Shown here piece by piece: positions 16,752 to 26,594 of a stretch of DNA of 64,000 nt. Position 1 is the stretch's first letter; each line of letters opens with the position of its first letter. Location of the stretch: contig CAVZIK010000006.1 in the NCBI GenBank assembly GCA_963775295.1, forward strand, positions 868,001 to 932,000. The letters are read 5' to 3'. The position numbers and the translations under genes were made by a program. This stretch comes from JAMDEO01 sp963775295 (GTDB lineage Bacteria; Actinomycetota; Thermoleophilia; RBG-16-64-13). The notes beneath the pieces are model-generated. The model was not told where the DNA came from. It did no database searches and saw only the letters and a list, made by a program, of their open reading frames with translations.

Positions 16752-18059
16752 ATGACTGACGTGTCTGAGAAGCCCCTCACCGGACATTTTCGTGCCGACG
16801 GCAGGCCCCTGACCCTCAAGGAGTATGTGGCGCGAGGGGGTTACTCCGCTTTGCGCAACACTCTGTCCGGGATGGCTCCGGGGGATGTGATCAAGGTACT
16901 GCTCGATGCCACCCTGACCGGCCGCGGCGGAGCGGGTTTTCCCGCCGGTCGCAAGTGGAGCTTTGTGCCCACAGAGGCTGATTGGCCTCGCCCGATGTTC
17001 CTCGTCTGCAACGCGGACGAGATGGAGCCGGGAACCTTCAAGGACCGGGTGCTGATCCAGGGCAACCCGCACCAGTTACTAGAAGGTATGGCCATCTCGG
17101 CGTATGCCGTGGGGGCGACGGTGGCGTACGTATTCGTCCGCGCCGAGTACAGCCTGCCTGCGGCACATTTGCGAAAGGCGATTGCAGAGGCTCGGGCGGC
17201 AGGGTACCTGGGGGACAACATCCTCGGCTCAGGGTTTAGCCTCGACCTTCGTCTGCACATGAGTGCGGGACGCTACATCTGTGGAGAAGCTTCGGCGATG
17301 TTGAATGCTCTCGAAGGGGAGCGCCCCGTGCCTCGACATAAGCCTCCGCATCAGACCGGCTCGGGGCTGTGGAGCAAGCCCACGGTGGTGAACAACGTGG
17401 AGACGTTGTGTTTCGTGCCACCGATCGTGGCTAACGGGGCCCAATGGTTCCGCGACCTGGCACTTTCTGATGAGGGCGGGACCAAGGTCTACACGGTCAG
17501 CGGCAAGGTGAGGCGTCCTGGGGCCTGGGAGCTGCCCATGGGTACTCCTATTCGGGAACTGGTGGAGGAGCACGCGGGCGGAATGCACTACGGCTTTGGG
17601 TTACGCGCCGTGCTTCCGGGAGGCGCCTCAAGCGGCTTCGTCGTGGCCAAGGATCTCGACACTCCCATGGATAATGCGTCGCTTGAGAAGGTAGGCAGCC
17701 GTCTCGGGACGGGCACGGTCATCGTATTAGACGATCAGACATGCCCGGTCGGGATGCTGCGCAATCTGGAGCAGTTCTACGCCCAGGAGTCGTGCGGCTG
17801 GTGCACTCCTTGCTGGCAAGGTCTCCACTGGGTCCAACTTCTGCTAGGCGCCATCGAAGAGGGACGAGGCACGACCGAAGACTTGGAGTTGCTCAAGTGG
17901 CACACCGATTTGATAAAGCCGGGCCACACGTTCTGCGACCTGGCCACCGGTGCGATGGAGCCACTGGAGAGCGGGCTCAGGTACTTCCAGGAAGACATCA
18001 CGCGGCATATAAACGACCGGCGGTGTCCGTTTAATCACGGCGCTGCGGAACTGAGCTGA
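16752..18059 (+). CDS. nuoF: NADH-quinone oxidoreductase subunit F (NADH/FMN-binding)
   Basis: A 435-aa subunit that oxidises NADH with FMN and passes electrons to cluster N3. Seen: the nucleotide-binding loop GRGGAGFPAGRKW, VCNADEMEPGTFKDR, AEYSLPAAHL, YICGEASAML, and the [4Fe-4S] ligands ESCGWCTPC plus the cysteine in HTFCDLATG. The ATG at 16752 has GGAG eight bases upstream and is preferred over a TTG at 16725 that abuts the nuoE stop. Confidence 0.96.
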   Translation: MTDVSEKPLTGHFRADGRPLTLKEYVARGGYSALRNTLSGMAPGDVIKVLLDATLTGRGGAGFPAGRKWSFVPTEADWPRPMFLVCNADEMEPGTFKDRVLIQGNPHQLLEGMAISAYAVGATVAYVFVRAEYSLPAAHLRKAIAEARAAGYLGDNILGSGFSLDLRLHMSAGRYICGEASAMLNALEGERPVPRHKPPHQTGSGLWSKPTVVNNVETLCFVPPIVANGAQWFRDLALSDEGGTKVYTVSGKVRRPGAWELPMGTPIRELVEEHAGGMHYGFGLRAVLPGGASSGFVVAKDLDTPMDNASLEKVGSRLGTGTVIVLDDQTCPVGMLRNLEQFYAQESCGWCTPCWQGLHWVQLLLGAIEEGRGTTEDLELLKWHTDLIKPGHTFCDLATGAMEPLESGLRYFQEDITRHINDRRCPFNHGAAELS

Positions 18060-18067
18060 GGGAGACG

Positions 18068-20824
18068 ATGCCGACCATCTATGTGGACAACCGACCATTC
18101 GAGGTGGCTCCCGGCCAGAACCTGCTGGCCGTGTGTCTGACTCTCGGCTTCGATCTCCCATATTTTTGCTGGCATCCGGCGATGGGGTCGGTAGGCGCTT
18201 GTCGCCAGTGCGCGGTCAAGCAATTCAAGGACGAGAACGACACGGAAGGCAAGATCGTCATGGCCTGCTTGACGCCCGCCGACGATGGTGTGCGAATCTC
18301 AATAGACGATCCCGAGGCCAAGGCTTTCCGCAAAGGCGTGTCTGAGTGGTTGATGGCCAGCCACCCCCACGATTGCCCGGTGTGCGACGAGGGCGGGGAG
18401 TGTCATCTCCAGGATATGACCGTCATGGCCGGCCACGTCTACCGGCGATACGACTTCCCCAAGCGGACCTTCCGCAATCAGGACCTGGGCCCCTTCGTCA
18501 ACCACGAGATGAACCGATGCATCCAGTGCTATCGCTGCGTGCGCTTCTACAGGGACTACGCCGGCGGCCACGATCTGGTGGCGCTGGGAACGCGGAACGA
18601 GGTCTACTTTGGCCGGCACGCGGACGGCAAGTTGGAGAGCGAGTTCAGCGGAAACTTGGTGGAGGTCTGTCCCACCGGAGTCTTCACCGACAAGACCTTC
18701 AGGTCCCACTTCACCCGCAAGTGGGACCTCCAGACCGCTCCCTCGGTGTGCGTCCATTGCGGATTGGGATGCAACACAATACCGGGCGAGCGCTACGGTC
18801 TCTTGCGCCGGATACGCAGTCGCTACAACGGCCACGTCAACGGATACTTCATCTGCGACCGGGGTCGTTTCGGTTACGAGTTCGTGAACGCAGATTCCCG
18901 TCCGCGCTTTGCAAGGGCCGCGGGTCAGCTTGTGCCGGCGGCGGAAGGGGCCCGGATAGGCCAGCCCGGACAGGTGCAAGCCGCGATATCTCAGGTCGCG
19001 GACCTCATGCGCTCGGCCGCCGTATCCGGCCGCCGGGTCGTGGGCATCGGCTCTCCGCGGGCGTCACTTGAGGCCAATTACGCTCTGCGGACTCTAGTGG
19101 GGGCGGACAACTTCTATTCCGGCATGTCGGACCAAGAGGACCGACTGGTTCGGCTTATCATCGGGATTCTGGTCACCGGTCCGTGCCGAAGTTCTTCGCT
19201 GCGGGAACTGGAGAAGGCAGACGCCACGTTCATCCTCGGCGAGGACGTCACCAATACCGCCCCAATGCTCGACTACTCGCTCCGTCAGTGGCTTCGCCGT
19301 CGTCCGAACATGGAGAGGACCAGACTCAAGATCCCCGACTGGAACGACGCCGCCGTGGGCGAGATCGTCCACGAAGAGCCAAGCGCACTGTACGTGGCGA
19401 CGGTGGCGGCAACAAAACTCGACGAATCGGCGGCAGAGGTATACCGAGCGGCTCCTGACGACCTCGCCCGCTTGGGTTTTGCGGTGGCGCACCTGCTCGA
19501 CGACGCCGCGCCGCCCGTTCCCGATCTGTCCAGTGAGATCCAAGAGTTGGCTCAGGGCACTGCCCGGGCGCTCGAGGGAGCAAAGCGGCCGATCATCGTA
19601 TCCGGCGTCAGTCACGGTAGTGAGGCGATAGTCAAGGCGGCTGCGAATGTCGCCTGGTCGTTGTGTGCCCGGGGAGAGAGCGCCGAGCTTTGTTTCGTGG
19701 TGCCGGAGTGCAACAGCATGGGTTTGGGGATCATGGAGGGCCGGCCGCTGAGCGAGGCACTGCATGCCGCAGACGACCCCGGGGTGGAGTTGGCCATAGT
19801 GTTGGAGAACGATATCTATCGGCGGGCCGGTGAAGCAGAGGTGGACAGGTTTCTCAATCTCTGCGGCCGCGTGGTCGTCGTCGACCACAGCGAAACCCGC
19901 ACGACGGAGGCCGCCGACCTCGTTCTTCCCGCGGCCACGTTCGCCGAGAGCACCGGAACCCTGATCAACAGCGAGCCCAGAGCCCAGCGCTTCTACCAAG
20001 TATTCGTGCCGGGCGGCGAGATCCGCGAGAGTTGGCGATGGTTCAATGAGGTCATGGAGATGTTGGCCGGCGGCAAGGACCGGAAATGGGAAACGGTGGA
20101 CGACGTCACCAGTGATCTCTCCCGGACGTTTCCGATGCTGTCACCGGCCTTGGGCGCGGCTCCTCCCGCGGAGTTCCGCGTGCTGGGGATGAAGATCCCG
20201 CGCCAGCCCGATCGTTACAGCGGCCGCACCGCCATGCGTGCTGATCAGACGGTCTTCGAGCCCAGACCACCGGACGATCCGGATTCGCCGCTGGCATTCT
20301 CTATGGAAGGCTTCGACGGCCAGGCCCCTCCGCCCCTCGTCGACCGCGTCTGGGCTCCAGGCTGGAACTCGGCTCAGGCACTCGAGAGGTTGCAGGAAGA
20401 GGTGGGCGGTGCGCTGCGGGGCGGCGATCCTGGTAGACGGCTGTTTGAGCCCCCCACAGTGGACAAGCCCTCCCATTTCCTGGATGTGCCGCCCGCGTAC
20501 AGCCCGGAACGGGACCAATCGCTCGTCGTTCCGATCCACCACATCTTTGGCTCGGAGGAGTTGAGCATGAAAGCGCCGAGCGTACGGGGCTGTGCTCCCG
20601 AGCCTTATTTGGGCTTGTGCGGCGAAATGGCCCGGCGCCTCGAAATCCGAGATGGCGGGATCGTAACGCTCGTGAGCGATGCTGGAGTGCGTTTGCTGAA
20701 GGCTAGACTCATGGCCTCCCTTCCGGACGAAGTTGTGGTCATTCCCGCGGGATTGTCGGGTCTCGAGGGACTTGGCGGGCCCTTCTACGCGCGACTCATA
20801 GCTCGGAAGGACGGCGATGGCTGA
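18068..20824 (+). CDS. nuoG: NADH-quinone oxidoreductase subunit G
   Basis: A 918-aa iron-sulfur subunit. Residues 1-240 hold the clusters: YFCWHP and GACRQC for N1b, HPHDCPVCDEGGEC with its histidine for N5, CIQCYRCVRFYRDYAGG for N4, and CVHCGLGCN for the additional N7-type centre. The remainder is a molybdopterin-oxidoreductase-like fold with no evidence of cofactor binding. Retention of the N7 motif is typical of only some lineages. The C-terminal 200 residues are variable. It overlaps nuoH by eight bases. Confidence 0.95.
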   Translation: MPTIYVDNRPFEVAPGQNLLAVCLTLGFDLPYFCWHPAMGSVGACRQCAVKQFKDENDTEGKIVMACLTPADDGVRISIDDPEAKAFRKGVSEWLMASHPHDCPVCDEGGECHLQDMTVMAGHVYRRYDFPKRTFRNQDLGPFVNHEMNRCIQCYRCVRFYRDYAGGHDLVALGTRNEVYFGRHADGKLESEFSGNLVEVCPTGVFTDKTFRSHFTRKWDLQTAPSVCVHCGLGCNTIPGERYGLLRRIRSRYNGHVNGYFICDRGRFGYEFVNADSRPRFARAAGQLVPAAEGARIGQPGQVQAAISQVADLMRSAAVSGRRVVGIGSPRASLEANYALRTLVGADNFYSGMSDQEDRLVRLIIGILVTGPCRSSSLRELEKADATFILGEDVTNTAPMLDYSLRQWLRRRPNMERTRLKIPDWNDAAVGEIVHEEPSALYVATVAATKLDESAAEVYRAAPDDLARLGFAVAHLLDDAAPPVPDLSSEIQELAQGTARALEGAKRPIIVSGVSHGSEAIVKAAANVAWSLCARGESAELCFVVPECNSMGLGIMEGRPLSEALHAADDPGVELAIVLENDIYRRAGEAEVDRFLNLCGRVVVVDHSETRTTEAADLVLPAATFAESTGTLINSEPRAQRFYQVFVPGGEIRESWRWFNEVMEMLAGGKDRKWETVDDVTSDLSRTFPMLSPALGAAPPAEFRVLGMKIPRQPDRYSGRTAMRADQTVFEPRPPDDPDSPLAFSMEGFDGQAPPPLVDRVWAPGWNSAQALERLQEEVGGALRGGDPGRRLFEPPTVDKPSHFLDVPPAYSPERDQSLVVPIHHIFGSEELSMKAPSVRGCAPEPYLGLCGEMARRLEIRDGGIVTLVSDAGVRLLKARLMASLPDEVVVIPAGLSGLEGLGGPFYARLIARKDGDG

Positions 20825-21770
20825 GGTCGTCCGAGACATAGTCCACATCCTGGTGATGCTTCTCGTTCCCTTGATCATCGCCGGCGGATTGGTGTGGGCC
20901 GAACGCCGGTTTCTGGCGGTACTCCAAGATCGGCAGGGTCCGAACCGGGTGGGCCCAATGGGTCTCATGCAGGTGTTGGCCGACACCGTCAAGCTGCTGT
21001 TCAAAGAGGATTGGACTCCGCCGTTCGCGGACAAACCTGTCTTCGTGTTGTCCCCCGCGATCATTGTCAGTACGGTCCTTGTCAGTTTCACCGTCATCCC
21101 TCTCGCGCCAGGCTTTGTCGTCCAGGACCTGAACATTGGCCTGCTGTTCTTCCTGGGCATGTCGTCGCTAGGGGTTTACAGCGTCGCGTTGGCGGGGTGG
21201 TCCTCTCGCAGCAAGTACCCGTTGTTGGGTGGGCTGCGCGCGGCCGCGCAAATGCTGGGTTACGAAGTCTTCATGGGACTGTCGGTGATAGGCGTTGTCA
21301 TGATGGCCGGCTCCTTCGATCTGGGCAGCATCGTCGAAGCCCAGCGAGGCTTGTGGTATGCGGGGCCTCAGTTCGTGGGCTTCGTGGGGTTTGTGGTAGC
21401 CGGGCTGGCCGAGACCCGGCGCATCCCCTTCGACTTGCCCGAAGCCGAGAGCGAGTTGGTGGCGGGCTACCATGCCGAGTACTCCGGGATGAAGTTCGGC
21501 CTGTTCTTCATCGGCGAGTATATGGGGATCACCCTGATCTCCGCCCTTATAACCGTGCTCTTCTTCGGAGGATGGCTCGGGCCGGTGCTGCCTCCAGCGG
21601 CATGGTTTCTAATCAAGACCTTGCTGTTTATCGCACTGTTCATCCTCATACGCGCGTCGTTGCCCCGGTTGCGGTACGACCAACTGATGGCTCTGGGCTG
21701 GAAGGTCATGCTCCCCTTGGGGTTGGTCAATACCATGGTCACCGCCGCCATCATTTTGGCGAGGAGTTAG
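20817..21770 (+). CDS. nuoH: NADH-quinone oxidoreductase subunit H
   Basis: A 317-aa membrane subunit joining the peripheral and membrane arms and forming part of the quinone chamber. Seen: WAERRFLAVLQDRQGPNRVGP (amphipathic loop), LFKEDWTPP, GLAETRRIPFDLPEAESELVAGYHAEYSGM with its cluster of acidic residues, and RASLPRLRYDQLM near the C-terminus. About eight helices. Confidence 0.96.
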   Translation: MAEVVRDIVHILVMLLVPLIIAGGLVWAERRFLAVLQDRQGPNRVGPMGLMQVLADTVKLLFKEDWTPPFADKPVFVLSPAIIVSTVLVSFTVIPLAPGFVVQDLNIGLLFFLGMSSLGVYSVALAGWSSRSKYPLLGGLRAAAQMLGYEVFMGLSVIGVVMMAGSFDLGSIVEAQRGLWYAGPQFVGFVGFVVAGLAETRRIPFDLPEAESELVAGYHAEYSGMKFGLFFIGEYMGITLISALITVLFFGGWLGPVLPPAAWFLIKTLLFIALFILIRASLPRLRYDQLMALGWKVMLPLGLVNTMVTAAIILARS

Positions 21771-21777
21771 AAGGCAG

Positions 21778-22293
21778 ATGTTTAGTGCGATCAGAGCATT
21801 TTGGATCGTCTTGCGGCACATCTTCCGGCCCAAGGACACCGTCCAGTTCCCGGAGGAGATATCCAAGTTGCCTCCTCGCTACAGGGGCCGCATAGTTCTT
21901 TCGCGCGATCCCGACGGGGAAGAGCGCTGCGTGGCCTGCTATCTGTGTGCGGTCGCGTGCCCAGTCGACTGTATCGCTCTGGAGGCCACCGAGGATGAGA
22001 CCGGAAGGCGCTATCCCAAATGGTTCCGCATCAACTTTTCCCGGTGCATCTTCTGCGGGTTCTGTGAGGATGCCTGCCCCACGTATGCCATCCAACTCAC
22101 GCCGGACTACGACATGGCGGAATACCGGCGGCCGAACATGGTGTATGAAAAGGAGCACCTGCTCATCTCGGGCACCGGTAAATACCACGACTACAACTTC
22201 TACCGAGTCGCCGGTCTCGCCATCGGGGGGAAGGACAAGGGCGAGGCTGAAAACGAAGGACCGCCTGTCGACCTGAGAAAGCTGTTGCCGTGA
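21778..22293 (+). CDS. nuoI: NADH-quinone oxidoreductase subunit I
   Basis: A 171-aa ferredoxin-like subunit with two [4Fe-4S] clusters (N6a, N6b): CVACYLCAVACPVDCI and CIFCGFCEDACPTYAI. The helical N-terminus attaches it to the membrane arm. It starts seven bases after nuoH and overlaps nuoJ by four. Confidence 0.96.
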   Translation: MFSAIRAFWIVLRHIFRPKDTVQFPEEISKLPPRYRGRIVLSRDPDGEERCVACYLCAVACPVDCIALEATEDETGRRYPKWFRINFSRCIFCGFCEDACPTYAIQLTPDYDMAEYRRPNMVYEKEHLLISGTGKYHDYNFYRVAGLAIGGKDKGEAENEGPPVDLRKLLP

Positions 22294-22799
22294 CGGGCGT
22301 CATCTTCTATCTGGCGGCCGCGCTGGCGGTGTTTTCCACTGTGATGGTGATCACCAGATCGAAGGCTGTGCATGCGCTGCTCTACCTGGTCGTATCTCTG
22401 CTTTCGCTGGCCCTGGTCCTCTTCGTTCTCGGGGCGCCCTTTGTAGCCGCGCTGGAAGTGATCATCTACGCGGGCGCCATCATGGTGCTGTTCCTATTCG
22501 CCGTGATGCTGCTCAATCTGGGTCCCGAAGCAGAGCGGCAGGAGAAGGAATGGCTTCGTTGGAAGGCCTGGGCCGGGCCGACGATCGTGTCGTTGGCATT
22601 AATGGTGGAGCTTGTCTACGTGCTGAGTCGGGGTGGCATGGCTGCCGCAACGGCGGTGACCCTGTCTCCCAGACAGGTGGGGGTGGCGCTTTTCGGCCCC
22701 TACTTGCTCGGAGTAGAGCTCGCGTCGATGCTCCTCTTGGCAGGGCTGGTGGCCGCGCATCATCTTACCCGCGAAGACGTCTCTGGAGACGAAGACTAA
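22290..22799 (+). CDS. nuoJ: NADH-quinone oxidoreductase subunit J
   Basis: A 169-aa membrane subunit with five predicted helices; EVIIYAGAIMVLFLFAVML carries the conserved pi-bulge helix. It begins with GTG inside the end of nuoI and ends in TAATG shared with nuoK. Confidence 0.94.
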   Translation: MTGVIFYLAAALAVFSTVMVITRSKAVHALLYLVVSLLSLALVLFVLGAPFVAALEVIIYAGAIMVLFLFAVMLLNLGPEAERQEKEWLRWKAWAGPTIVSLALMVELVYVLSRGGMAAATAVTLSPRQVGVALFGPYLLGVELASMLLLAGLVAAHHLTREDVSGDED

Positions 22800-23107
22800 T
22801 GGCCGCGATACCCGCTGAGCATGGCTTGATTCTCGCTCTCATCCTTTTTGTGCTTGGGCTCACCGGGGTGCTGGTTCGACGGAACATCATTTTCGTGCTC
22901 GCCTCGATAGAGATCATGCTCAACGCGGCCGGGCTGGCTTTCGTGGTAGCCGGCTCGCACTGGGGACAGGCGGACGGACAGGTGATGTTCATCTTCATCC
23001 TGGCCATGGCCGCGGCGGAGGTGGCGGTTGGGCTGGCGCTGGCCCTTCGTTTCCGGCGACGTTCCGGCAGCCTCGACGTCGATTCCGCCGACAAGCTGAG
23101 GGATTGA
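22799..23107 (+). CDS. nuoK: NADH-quinone oxidoreductase subunit K
   Basis: A 102-aa three-helix subunit with the two conserved buried glutamates, in ASIEIMLNAAGL and AMAAAEVAVGLAL, that belong to the proton path. The true start is the ATG at 22799 overlapping the nuoJ stop; a longer frame upstream is nuoJ read out of phase. Confidence 0.95.
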   Translation: MAAIPAEHGLILALILFVLGLTGVLVRRNIIFVLASIEIMLNAAGLAFVVAGSHWGQADGQVMFIFILAMAAAEVAVGLALALRFRRRSGSLDVDSADKLRD

Positions 23108-23109
23108 AC

Positions 23110-25008
23110 ATGTTTCACCTTCTATGGATAGTCCCGGCTCTCCCTTTGCTTTGCTTCCTAGTGCTGGCGGTTGCGGGAGGCCGCCTCAGCGCGCGGACCG
23201 TCTCGTACGTCGGCACGGGATTTGCCGGGGTAGCAGGTGCGGTGGCCGTCGCAATAGCCTCAAGCTTCATCGCGTCTCCCCCGGCTGGTCACGCCGCCAC
23301 GCAGGTGCTGTGGACCTGGCTGCAAATCGGCGGATTCGCGCCGCGGGTGGCGCTCTACCTTGACCCGCTTTCCGTGGTGATGATGACGGTGGTCACGGGC
23401 GTTGGCTTCTTGATCCTCGTCTACTCGGTGGAGTTCATGCGTGGCGAGGAGGGATACGCACGATTCTTCGCCTACATGAACCTGTTTATCGGGGCCATGC
23501 TGATTCTTCTGCTCGCGGACAATCTGCTCTTCCTGCTTATCGGATGGGAGGGGGTGGGGCTCTCGAGCTACCTTTTGATAGGCTTCTGGTACCGAGAGCC
23601 GGCTAATGGGGCGGCCGCACGGAAGGCGTTCATCGTCACTCGCGTGGGCGATACCTCTCTCTTGGTAGGGCTGCTCCTGATTTTCCGCAGTCTCGGGTCG
23701 TTGAATATCCAGGAGACGATGGGGCTCGCTCAGCAGCATTGGCTGCCCGGTTCGGGGGTGGCCGTGGCCGCGGCTCTGCTCCTCCTGGGCGGGGCCATCG
23801 GGAAGTCGGCTCAGCTGCCCTTGCAGACCTGGCTCCCGGACGCCATGGCAGGACCGACTCCAGTCAGCGCCTTGATCCATGCGGCTACCATGGTGACCGC
23901 CGGTGTCTACCTCATAGCGCGCACGCATGTCCTCTTCGACTTGGCTCCGGCCGCAAAGACAGCGGTGGCAGTCATCGGAGTTGTTACGCTGATCTACGGG
24001 GGACTCAGCGCTCTTTCGCAGCGGGACATCAAGCGCGTGCTCGCCTACTCCACCATAAGCCAAATCGGATACATGTTCCTGGCCCTGGGAGTGGGAGCGT
24101 GGTCGGCCGCCATCTTCCATTTCATGACCCACGCATTCTTCAAGGCGCTACTCTTCCTCGCCGCAGGTCTCGTGATCAAGGCCATGGGCGGGGAGCACGA
24201 CATATTCAGAATGGGTGGCCTACGCCGGAGTCTGCGCCCGGTCTTCTGGGTTTTTGTCGCCGGCGCGGCCTCCCTCTCTGCCGTGCCCGTTGTGACGGCC
24301 GGTTTCTATAGCAAAGATCTCATTCTGGGGTCCGCGCTCTCGTCCGGACGAGGGGGTGCCTGGCTATGGGCGTTCGGGGTTGTCGGGGCGCTCCTCACCT
24401 CCCTCTACGCGTTCCGCCTGGTTTTCTTGGTCTTTTTTGGGAAGGACAAGAAGACTCCCGCCGGGGCTCGGTTGGGAAGAGCGACTTGGATACCCGTGGG
24501 TATCCTGGCGGGCCTGGCAATTGTCGGGGGTTTCATTCAACTGCCGCGGAACTGGGGCGGCCCGTCGCTCGTCTCCGATTTCCTGAGCCCGGCGTTGCCC
24601 AATCCGCAGACTGGATCGGGCGGATTCGCGGGTAGTCTGGCACCACAGCTTATGGTTGTCCTGGCGTCGCTTTCCGGCATTTACGTCGCGTATCTGCTGT
24701 TTGCCCGGGCACCCGAGGTAGCAAGATTTCGGCTGCCGAGCGGCCGCTGGTGGGAGGCCCTGACGCGATATGCTTTGGCGGGTTGGGGTTTCGACCGGTT
24801 TTACCAGGCGGTGTTCGTCAAGCCCTTCGTCTGGGCGGCTCGGGCCAACAAGAACGACGTTATCGATTCCGCGTTCACCGCGATCGCTTGGTCCAGCAGA
24901 CAGGCAAGCGGACTGCTCAGCCGGACCCAGACAGGGCGCCTTCGTTACTATGTTGCGGTGTCGGCCGCAGGGGTGTTTGTTTTCGTGGCTCTGGCGGTGT
25001 TCCGATGA
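23110..25008 (+). CDS. nuoL: NADH-quinone oxidoreductase subunit L
   Basis: A 632-aa antiporter-like proton pump with the long lateral helix at its C-terminus. Seen: NLLFLLIGWEGVGLSSYLLIGFW (conserved Glu), KSAQLPLQTWLPDAMAGPTPVSALIHAATMV (lysine/histidine channel), RDIKRVLAYSTISQIGYM, and FYSKDLIL. The ATG at 23110 with GAGGGA upstream is preferred to the TTG at 23104. Confidence 0.95.
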   Translation: MFHLLWIVPALPLLCFLVLAVAGGRLSARTVSYVGTGFAGVAGAVAVAIASSFIASPPAGHAATQVLWTWLQIGGFAPRVALYLDPLSVVMMTVVTGVGFLILVYSVEFMRGEEGYARFFAYMNLFIGAMLILLLADNLLFLLIGWEGVGLSSYLLIGFWYREPANGAAARKAFIVTRVGDTSLLVGLLLIFRSLGSLNIQETMGLAQQHWLPGSGVAVAAALLLLGGAIGKSAQLPLQTWLPDAMAGPTPVSALIHAATMVTAGVYLIARTHVLFDLAPAAKTAVAVIGVVTLIYGGLSALSQRDIKRVLAYSTISQIGYMFLALGVGAWSAAIFHFMTHAFFKALLFLAAGLVIKAMGGEHDIFRMGGLRRSLRPVFWVFVAGAASLSAVPVVTAGFYSKDLILGSALSSGRGGAWLWAFGVVGALLTSLYAFRLVFLVFFGKDKKTPAGARLGRATWIPVGILAGLAIVGGFIQLPRNWGGPSLVSDFLSPALPNPQTGSGGFAGSLAPQLMVVLASLSGIYVAYLLFARAPEVARFRLPSGRWWEALTRYALAGWGFDRFYQAVFVKPFVWAARANKNDVIDSAFTAIAWSSRQASGLLSRTQTGRLRYYVAVSAAGVFVFVALAVFR

Positions 25009-26594
25009 TGCTGGCTCTGCTCGTCATCATCCCGCTTGCGGGAGGATTTCTCGCTTGGATCCTCGGTCGATCGTACCCTCGCTGGTCTCGTTGGACGGCG
25101 TTGGCAGCGTCGCTGGGAGGGTTGGGGCTTTCTTCGGGTATTTGGGCGCGGCATTTCTCGGGATCGGGGACCGGAGCCGGCGGTGGGTGGGTGGAGGAGT
25201 TGGACGTCTCTTGGATTCCCCAACTGGGCGTCCGCTTCCATCTGGCTGTGGACGGTCTGAGTCTCATCATGCTGATGCTCACTTTTGCGCTCACCGCTCT
25301 CGCCGTAGCATCCTCCTGGAAGGGAATCAATACCCGCGTAGGCTTCTTCCACTTCCACATCATGTGGGCCGCGGCAGGTCTAGCGGGCGTCTTCATGGCT
25401 CTCGATCTCATCCTCTTCTATTTCTTCTTCGAGGTGATGCTGGTTCCGGTCTACTTCCTCATCGTCCTATGGGGACACGATCACCGGGTGAAGGCAGCCG
25501 TGAAGTTCTTCATCTTCACGCAGGCCGCCGGGTTGTTGATGCTTGTCGCGATCGTCGGACTTTACTTCGTGCATGGGCGCGCGACAGGGTTCTACACGTT
25601 CGACTACCTTCAGCTCCTCGGCACCAGCCTGTCCTCGCGGGCGGGCTTCTGGCTGATGCTGGGCTTCTTCCTCGCTTTCGCCGTGAAGCTCCCCGCCATA
25701 CCCCTACATAGTTGGTTGCCGGACGCGCATACACAGGCGCCGACGGCGGGAAGCGTGATTCTCGCTGGTCTTCTCATCAAGGTGGGGGCCTATGGGATGT
25801 TGCGCTTCATGTTCCCGCTCTTCCCGCACGCGTCTCTCCAGTTCGCGAATATAGGGATGGCGCTGGGGGTGGCGGGGATCCTGTACGGGGCGATGCTCGC
25901 CTTCGCTCAGACAGACCTCAAGCGACTCGTCGCTTACACGAGCATCAGTCACATGGGCTTCGTGATCCTTGGGATATTCGCATGGAATGAGCTTGCGCTT
26001 CACGGAGTGATACTCCAGATCGTTTGTCATGCCTTCAGCACCGGCGGCCTCTTTATCATGGTTGGGGCTCTGGAGGAGCGTCTGGGAACGCGGGACATGA
26101 CCAAAATGGGCGGACTTTGGGCACAGATTCCCCGATTTGGCGCCGCCACGATGGTTCTGGCCATGGCCGCGCTGGGCTTGCCGGCTCTGGGGAATTTCGT
26201 CGCTGAATTTCTGATACTCCTCGGTGCCTACGAAGTGAATCGGCCTGCCGCTATTGTCGCGTCGGTGGGCTTGGTCTTGGCGACCGTCTACGCGCTTTGG
26301 ATGGTACAGCGGGTCTTCCACGGCCGCTCGATGCTCAAGGCCGGGGCTGACGTTGGCTCCCTGGTCCCGGAGGCTTCTCCGCCCGCGAAGGTCCACAGTA
26401 CCGGCGCAGGTTCCGGGCGTCGCCTCACAGACCTGTCCGCGCGGGAGATCGCCATGATGGCCGTCTGCGTGATCGTGGTGCTATGGCTGGGACTCTATCC
26501 TCAGACCTTCATCCGTACGGCCAAACCCACGGTCGACTCTCTGCGACAACTGACCAACAGCAGCCAGGTCACGGCGGTTGGGACCGAGCGATGA
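25005..26594 (+). CDS. nuoM: NADH-quinone oxidoreductase subunit M
   Basis: A 529-aa antiporter-like pump. Seen: LFYFFFEVMLVPVYFLI with the essential glutamate, KLPAIPLHSWLPDAHTQAPTAGSVILAG, and TDLKRLVAYTSISHMGFV. Its ATG overlaps the nuoL stop (ATGATG). A cytoplasmic linker around residues 450-490 is longer than usual. Confidence 0.95.
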   Translation: MMLALLVIIPLAGGFLAWILGRSYPRWSRWTALAASLGGLGLSSGIWARHFSGSGTGAGGGWVEELDVSWIPQLGVRFHLAVDGLSLIMLMLTFALTALAVASSWKGINTRVGFFHFHIMWAAAGLAGVFMALDLILFYFFFEVMLVPVYFLIVLWGHDHRVKAAVKFFIFTQAAGLLMLVAIVGLYFVHGRATGFYTFDYLQLLGTSLSSRAGFWLMLGFFLAFAVKLPAIPLHSWLPDAHTQAPTAGSVILAGLLIKVGAYGMLRFMFPLFPHASLQFANIGMALGVAGILYGAMLAFAQTDLKRLVAYTSISHMGFVILGIFAWNELALHGVILQIVCHAFSTGGLFIMVGALEERLGTRDMTKMGGLWAQIPRFGAATMVLAMAALGLPALGNFVAEFLILLGAYEVNRPAAIVASVGLVLATVYALWMVQRVFHGRSMLKAGADVGSLVPEASPPAKVHSTGAGSGRRLTDLSAREIAMMAVCVIVVLWLGLYPQTFIRTAKPTVDSLRQLTNSSQVTAVGTER